DNA from: Magicicada septendecula
Taxonomy: Eukaryota > Arthropoda > Insecta > Hemiptera > Cicadidae
NCBI GenBank assembly: GCA_034769895.1
Contig: JAWRYS010001461.1
Location: forward strand, 434,001 to 498,000
Direction of reading: 5' to 3'
DNA: 64,000 nucleotides
A model generated the notes under the pieces. It searched no databases. It was not told the DNA's origin and was given only the letters and a program-made list of their open reading frames with translations. Of the stretch, positions 58,700 through 64,000 are shown piece by piece. Position numbers and translations under genes: made by a program. Position 1 is the first letter of the stretch; each line of letters begins with the position of its first letter.

Positions 58700-59149
58700 T
58701 TAAAAATTTGTAATGTTAGACTTATACTTTCTTTTTATAAATACTGAGACACCCCTTTTTGCCTGTTCTTCTTTTGGCATTCCACTATATATGTGAATAT
58801 AATCGGAGATTTCTTCAATACCTGGGCCTTTTTTCTTGGTTTCTGTTAAGAGTGATGATGTCGATGTCCATTTTTTTTATTTCCTTCATTACGTCGATTA
58901 ATTTGTTTTGAATTCCCTGTACATTCCACGTTACCATTTTCAATGTCCTTTTCTGTAGCCTATGTCGTTCACCATTAAATCCGTCCTTAATCCGAGGCTT
59001 CTGTCTGTAGTTTTTTGCACTTGGGATTTTTTATGGAGAATGAGTCGCAAGCACATTGCTCCAACCCCCAACCTGGAGGACCAGAATTTTCTGTTAGGGT
59101 TTATTCCCTTAGCCGATATACATAAATCAATTCCCTCAGGATTGATTTT

Positions 59150-60105
59150 ATTTACATAAATGCATGAGTTACAGATTTTTATACTTATCTCCTTCAAATA
59201 GCCCCTTCTGCAACCACATACTTCTTCCAGCGCTTTCCCAACTGTTCGAAGCATGTCTTAAAAGTCATCTTCTGTAAGAGCCTCAAGTTCTCTCGTCACA
59301 TTTTCTTTTATCTCTTCTATGTCTTGAAATGATCTCCCTTTCAATTGATTTTTTTATCTTCAGAAAGAGAAAAAAGTCACAGGGAGCCATATCTGGCAAA
59401 TATGGAGGATGCTGAAGCTGTGGAATATTGTGTTTAGCAAGAAAATGATGAACAGCATGTGACGTGTGGGCAGGTGCATTGTCGCGTTGAAGCCACCATT
59501 CACCACTGATGCAACTGTGACCTTTTTTGTCAAATTGCATCCCTCAAAACAGAAATGTAGTAATCCTGGTTTACTGTTTGGCCTGGTGGAGCAAATTCAT
59601 GATGAACAATCCCCTTGTGATCAAAGAAAACTGTGAGCATGGTCTTGACTTTGCTTCGGCTCTGTTTTGCCTTTTTTGGACTTGGAGAATTTGGTGTCTT
59701 CCACGCTGAAGACTGGGCCTTAGTTTCTGGATCGTATCCATAAACCCATGATTCACCACTCATTATGATCGATTTAATGAAGTTCTCATCGTTTTTAGCA
59801 CATTCAAGCAATCTTGAGCGACTGACACCCGGGCATCTTTTTGGTCAGCTGTGAGCACTTTTGGTACAAACTTTGCAGAAACACATCTCATTCCCAACTC
59901 ATCAGTAAGAATGGACTGAACTGATCCGAAACTAATATTGAAATCATTTGCTAGCTCACGAATGGTGATTCGGCGGTTTTCTCGCACAGGAGCGTGCACA
60001 AGCTCAACATTGTGGTCAGTCTTGCTGGTTAAAGACCTTCCTGAATGCTCATCACCTTCACACCCATCTTTAAAATGCTTAAACCACTCATACAATCTTC
60101 CCTAT
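59150..60105 (-). pseudogene. mariner transposase (D,D34D), inactive
   Basis: Pieces in three frames cover most of the transposase. The helix-turn-helix part runs from YEWFKHFKDGCEGDEHSGR to TIRELANDFNISFGSVQSIL; the catalytic part has SGESWVYGYDPETKAQSS, LQRDNAPAHTSHAVHHFL and PPYLPDMAPCDFFLF. The second and third Asp are 34 residues apart, the D34D signature of mariner. The first catalytic Asp is replaced by Gly in SGESW (relatives have GDE-W). With the frame breaks and insertions it is clearly dead. N-terminal codons continue beyond the PLE near 61724-61850. Confidence 0.9.
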
Positions 60106-60163
60106 AAACAAATAATTGCTTACCAAATCCGTCGAGTGACTTACTTGTAATTTCGCTTAACTT

Positions 60164-60195
60164 GACGCGTTTCAAGGCATATGCCCCATCTTCAG
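60164..60195 (-). ncRNA. Hammerhead-ribozyme-like motif, 3' end of the PLE
   Basis: The minus strand reads CUGAAGA, U, stem GGGGC / GCCUU (two G-U pairs) with loop AUAU, then GAAACGCGUC. Like the 57787 motif it has the ACGCGU stem III and GUC. Confidence 0.65.
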
Positions 60196-60521
60196 AATAA
60201 TTTCTCTTTAAAGAACATCAGACATTAAGATCAAAATATAATAAATTAAAATTAAAATCAATAGTTAAAACATTAAAGCATCAAAATATTAAAACACACT
60301 AAAAACATAGAGGAGCACGCACTGTCACATCATGATGTGTTCGCGTTGCGTTTATAGCCGGTGTACACCGTCGCGATGTTACTTGTGCACTGACTGTCCG
60401 AGTAAACTGTTATCTGTGCAATGCATCTTGTATCCCAATGGCCGTGTTGTATAAGGGATTTGACTTAAAGTTGAGTTGATCATTTAATATGAATTCGCCG
60501 TCTTGTGAGTTGTTCGTCATT

Positions 60522-60840
60522 TTAGACTGTTTGAAGGCCTTGTAAATTTCGTTCTTCTAATGTGTCCATATATCTGCCTTTTTTGCAAATGTGTAATGGT
60601 TTAAAGTTGGTGTCAAAATCGGTGTAGTTATGATTGTTATTCACAAGGTGACGTGCAAAGTTGGATTTGATATTATGGATGTCGTTTTTTGGTAAATGTT
60701 CTTGGAAGCGTTTTTTGAACGCTCTGCCGGTTTGTCCGATATAAAAGCTGTTGCAATCGTCGCACTGGATTTTATAGACACCTGTCCTCCATTTTATTGG
60801 TTTGGTAGATTTATGGTGAAGAATTTTCTTAATGTTGTTA
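60522..60840 (-). pseudogene. PLE GIY-YIG endonuclease domain
   Basis: The minus strand encodes GVYKIQCDDCNSFYIGQTGR, the GIY-YIG motif with the CxxC typical of PLE endonucleases inside it, then FKKRFQEHLPKNDIHNIKSN, FARHLVNNNHNY and a final LEERNLQGLQTV with a natural TAA stop. The domain looks complete in one frame, unlike the RT before it. It would nick the target DNA during insertion. Confidence 0.88.
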
Positions 60841-61535
60841 TCAGTCCTGAAAGTTAGTTATATTCATTTTTCTAAAAATGTTGGTTAATGTATGGGGTAA
60901 AGTTCGGCCGTAAATAGAAGTCACGTATGTGCTGTCTCGGTTACTACTCGGTTTTGTTATCTTGTTATGTAACTTTTTCCGGTGTTTTTTGATTAAAGTA
61001 TCGATCATAGAGCATGCATATCCATTGGCCTTTGCTATGTGTTTAATGGTGTTCATTTCCTCATGAAAGTCACTGATTTCTAACGGTATGGTGAGTAATC
61101 TATGTATGAAACTGTTGTAGGCGGCCATTTTTTTGCGGAAGAGGGTGATGGGAATCCGCGTGTATTGTGGCGTCAGTGGTGGTAGGTTTTCTATATATTT
61201 GGTATTGAAAACTATTGTCCAACCTTGTTATTGTTAAATCGAGAAAAGTAAGTTTATTTTCTATTTCAACCTCGAGGGTGAATTGTATGTTCTTGTTTAT
61301 GTTATTCAAATAGTTTTTTAAATTATTGATCTGTCTTATGGTACCGTTAAAAATGATGGTGTCATCTACGTAACGTGTGTATGATACTATCTTGTTATAC
61401 CATTTGTTTGCGCTGCTGAACATATGTGTTTTCATAGTGGTTCAGGTATATGTCCGCCAATAATCCACAGAGTGGGGATCCCATCGCTAAACCTTTCTTT
61501 TGCATATAGTAGTTTCCATCAAATATAAAATAGTT
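60841..61535 (-). pseudogene. PLE reverse transcriptase, second half
   Basis: In order: FDGNYYMQKKGLAMGSPLCG (motif B), SYTRYVDDTIIF with the catalytic DD, FLDLTITRLDNSFQYQIYRK and TTTDATIHADSHHPLPQKN, a hallmark of Penelope RTs. The reading then shifts frame near 61110 and continues AAYNSFIHRLLTIPLE to RKMNITNF. The first half of the RT is missing. The shift makes it non-functional. Confidence 0.9.
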
Positions 61536-61596
61536 TTGATTTAAAATATTTTATATTTTGATCTTAATGTCTGACGTTCTTTAAAGAGAAATTATT

Positions 61597-61628
61597 CTGA
61601 AGATGGAGCATATGCCTTGAAATGCGTC
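61597..61628 (+). ncRNA. Hammerhead-ribozyme-like motif, opposed PLE end
   Basis: CUGAAGA, U, GGAGCAUAUGCCUU, GAAAUGCGUC: the inverted partner of 60164-60195 with a mismatch in the stem and C-to-U after GAAA. It is weaker than its partner. Confidence 0.5.
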
Positions 61629-61995
61629 AAGTTAAGCGAAATTACAAGTAAGTCACTCGACGGATTCGGTAAGCAATTATTTATTTAATACAAGTGACTT
61701 GGATACTTTAAAAATGAATATTTCCTTATAAACGTTATGTAACTTTTCAAATGTATCTTTACGTTTCACTAACTTTTTCATGAAATCTGATACAAATTCT
61801 CTGATCAATTTTTTTCTGACACGGTAAATGCGCCAAATGAGGCATTTGTAAACAAACCAGATCAGCTGTTATAAAACTTATACCGAGTAATTAGTATACT
61901 GTAAAGTGAACATATGTGTCGCTTTTTTGGAGCCAAGTCAGCTGACTTGGCATTGCCAGTATCAATCCTAATACTTTTTGATCATACCTTGTATA

Positions 61996-64000
61996 TACCT
62001 CCTCATTTACAAATTGCTTACCTATTTTCCATCTTCCATTTGTTATAATTTTCTGTTGTAAATTCAAATTATGTAATTAGGATAGTGAGAAAGATACAAA
62101 CCATTAATAATCATCAAAAAATGTTTTTATTATTTCTATTTCTTACTTGACGGGAGAATATTTTACAGAAAGCTTTTTTTTTACTTTAACAGTAAAGCTT
62201 ATGTCTTTCACAAACATCACTCAATCATTGTCACTATCATCAGTCACACTGTACATGTTTGTGTTTGTTATTTTAATTATTATTACATCGCTAAAGACAA
62301 CAGTATTTATTCCAGAAATATTTCTCAATATGTTAAAAAATAAATTAGTTACTATTTTCTCAAGTTTTATCGTATTTCATGAACATATGTTTTTGAGTGG
62401 TTTAAGAGCAGCAGTTTCACAGTATGTTGCTTTTTTTTGTCTTCTTGTTAGTATGATAAATGTGGTCCTCATGTAGAAAGTTTCATACTATTTTCATCTT
62501 GAAGTCAATTTGTGTCCACAGAAAAATGGTTATTATTTAATAACTGTCTGTTTTTTTATTTAGTTTTTACATACTTCGTGTATTTAAAAAATATTTATAA
62601 TATGTACATCATGTAGAAACATCATTAACTTGTGATCATCATCAACATTAGAAAAGTGAGGATTTGATTGACAAGGCGTTCACATTTTTTTTTTTAGTTA
62701 TTATTCTTTTTAATAACAAAAGACTCGAGTTGCTTTGTAACTAGATGCTGTTCTAGTGACGACTAAATTTACACATTATGAATGAATGAATGACGTATTC
62801 TTTTTTTCACACACAGTAATTTATAATCCTATCACAATGATAACAATGATCTAATTATTATGTTTCTCCGTATTTTCTATGTTACAAATAAGCTTAAAAG
62901 AATTAAATAAATTATACAGTTATTCAGAATGACTTCCTTCAAACATTTTTTAAAACCAAGAACAAATAATTCAATTCACACTTAACACTACTCTGATGTT
63001 CATTTCATTTACATTAACAGCATGTTGGTACAAATCAGAAGTTTGTGTTCTTTACACAAATTATTTAATTTCTGCCAGTACTAAAAAATGATTTATAATG
63101 CAAGGAATATATTCAAAGGGGCCCAAACTTAGAACTCTGTACATTACTCAAAATGCAGAATTCCTTATAAAGTTCAGAGAAAGATTTGGATAGGTAAATC
63201 AAGCTCTATTTTATTTCTGCCCTATGCTATTTGTTTTAAATTAGCCCAACATTTTCTGCTATGAAAAAAAATACTTTTAATTTTTTGTACAGATTTGCAA
63301 AACTACTGCAAATTGCATGGTTTCTAATAAAATTACTGTCTTTCTATAATAAAAAGTTTTTGGTTCTCACATAGGTGATGAACCTTGATCCTACAGCAGT
63401 TTTATAAAATTTGAATAATGTCTTGTTATAAGTGTTTCCTTACCGTGTTCTAAAGTTTGACATCTATGGAGGTTTAATGTCACCAGTAAGTGAGGTCATT
63501 TTCTGTGCATTCAAATACTGTATACATTCTAATAGTTGATCTTTAATTTTTGTTACACATATTTTTCTTGAAATGTGACTGATACTGATTTAGATCACTA
63601 ATTGAACAAGCAAAGCGAGTTCTGAGTATTTACTCGATTGACTGGCATTTGTATGTTTCTTGGGGGTGTGCCTCATAATAACTTTTGAATGTGTCAACCG
63701 ACTCACAAACTTTGGCATGTGCTCCATACTTTTACCCTACAAAACCCATTGTTTTCGTAGATTGATGCCTCAAAAAATAGGGGTGGGAGGCAAGATGTGA
63801 AGGAGTCAAAATTTTGTAAAAATATCATTAAAAGTCTATGAGGGGTATCAAATTACAGGAAATTTTAACCAAAATGTGAATTTAGCTTCACTTTTGAAAA
63901 CTTCAATATTTTGGTGGTCAAAATGCAGGTGAAAATTTTGATAAAATCACATTGTGTATGTGGTGTATCAAATTACAAGGAATTTGAACTAACATCTGAA
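61996..64000. other. No gene recognised
   Basis: Very AT-rich. A 109-codon hydrophobic open frame at 62147-62476 has no recognisable family and begins with TTG; chance is likely. From about 63800 a 122-bp unit begins to repeat (GTATCAAATTACAGGAA at 63846 and GTATCAAATTACAAGGAA at 63966) and may continue beyond the window. Confidence 0.45.

Larger units (their letters stand above)
55650..59110 (-). mobile_element. RTE-like LINE (craniofacial-development-protein-2-like), decayed
   Basis: Without its 409-bp foldback it is about 3.05 kb, the usual size of RTE elements. On the minus strand are the endonuclease, a linker region, the reverse transcriptase and a C-terminal region ending near 55779. 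Frames are broken at several points. Both edges are approximate, as a target duplication was not resolved. It is inserted in the mariner. Confidence 0.85.
60110..61723 (-). mobile_element. Penelope-like element with inverted hammerhead ends, in the mariner
   Basis: Inverted terminal segments of about 135 bp (about 60110-60245 and 61548-61690) enclose PLE coding remains read on the minus strand. Both contain a hammerhead-like motif. TATAAAC at 60103-60109 and again at about 61724-61730 could be the target duplication. The RT begins at the middle of the domain, so the copy is 5'-truncated and then capped by an inverted end copy, a form typical of this class. The end sequence CAAGTGACTTGGATAC links it with 57696-58104. 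Confidence 0.88.
55587..61993 (-). mobile_element. mariner transposon enlarged by nested insertions
   Basis: Terminal repeats TACGAGGTGTGATCAAAAAG and CTTTTTGATCATACCTTGTA are between TA duplications (55585-55586 and 61994-61995). The mariner itself is about 1.3 kb; the rest is an RTE-like LINE (about 55650-59110, itself holding a foldback) and a Penelope-like element (about 60110-61723). The transposase is read on the minus strand from about 61850 to 59150 around the PLE. It is the oldest layer of this nest. Confidence 0.9.

Noticed and set aside
62147-62476. 109-codon hydrophobic open frame
   Set aside because: AT-rich DNA yields Phe/Ile/Leu/Val-rich frames by chance; it starts with TTG and matches no known family. 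Kept only as a remark.

Overview
The window looks like a repeat-choked stretch of an arthropod nuclear genome, most likely an insect with a large genome. It is AT-rich, it has GT-AG introns, and Penelope-like, RTE-like, I-like, Gypsy, hAT, mariner, Tigger and Helitron-like elements sit side by side and inside one another. A polyneopteran such as a cockroach, termite, stick insect or orthopteran would fit, but that is an inference. No bacterial-style operon, CRISPR array or rRNA was seen.

Only one host gene is supported. It is the 3' end of a plus-strand gene with exons at 4100-4232, 10116-10245 and 11816-11901. It encodes the C-terminal part of a cupin-like (JmjC/FIH-type) Fe(II)/2-oxoglutarate oxygenase. 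Intron 1 of this part carries a LINE relic, a Penelope-like (PLE) relic, a foldback repeat and a hammerhead-like motif.

Layout. 1-2606: copy A of a hammerhead- and minisatellite-bearing repeat family ('family A'), with a small Helitron inserted. 4100-11901: the host gene end. 11902-18700: AT-rich sequence with a hAT MITE. 18731-20458: a decayed hAT transposon with exact 8-bp target duplications. 20720-23363: LINE and PLE relics and a foldback. 24054-30425: a young, non-autonomous LTR element with one Gag-like ORF. 30536-30877: a related old LTR. 30904-35994: an apparently complete hAT transposon with an unbroken 887-residue transposase. 37068-45293: a broken Gypsy element whose left LTR was split by another insertion carrying family A copy B. 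45453-47068: family A copy C, itself split by a Tigger element. 47330-55330: microsatellites, LINE fragments and unassigned DNA. 55587-61993: a mariner that received an RTE-like LINE and a PLE; the LINE was in turn hit by a hammerhead-bearing foldback. 61994-64000: AT-rich DNA with nothing clear.

The most interesting signal is a set of thirteen hammerhead-ribozyme-like motifs (CUGANGA, hairpin, usually GAAA and a short NUH segment) in several unrelated repeat families. They often occur as opposed pairs in foldbacks. Stem II covaries between copies, and every copy has the same extra U after CUGANGA. Hammerhead motifs are established for Penelope-like retroelements, and two loci here carry PLE reverse transcriptase and/or GIY-YIG endonuclease remains, which links the two. 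All assignments are from reading the sequence; no database search was possible.
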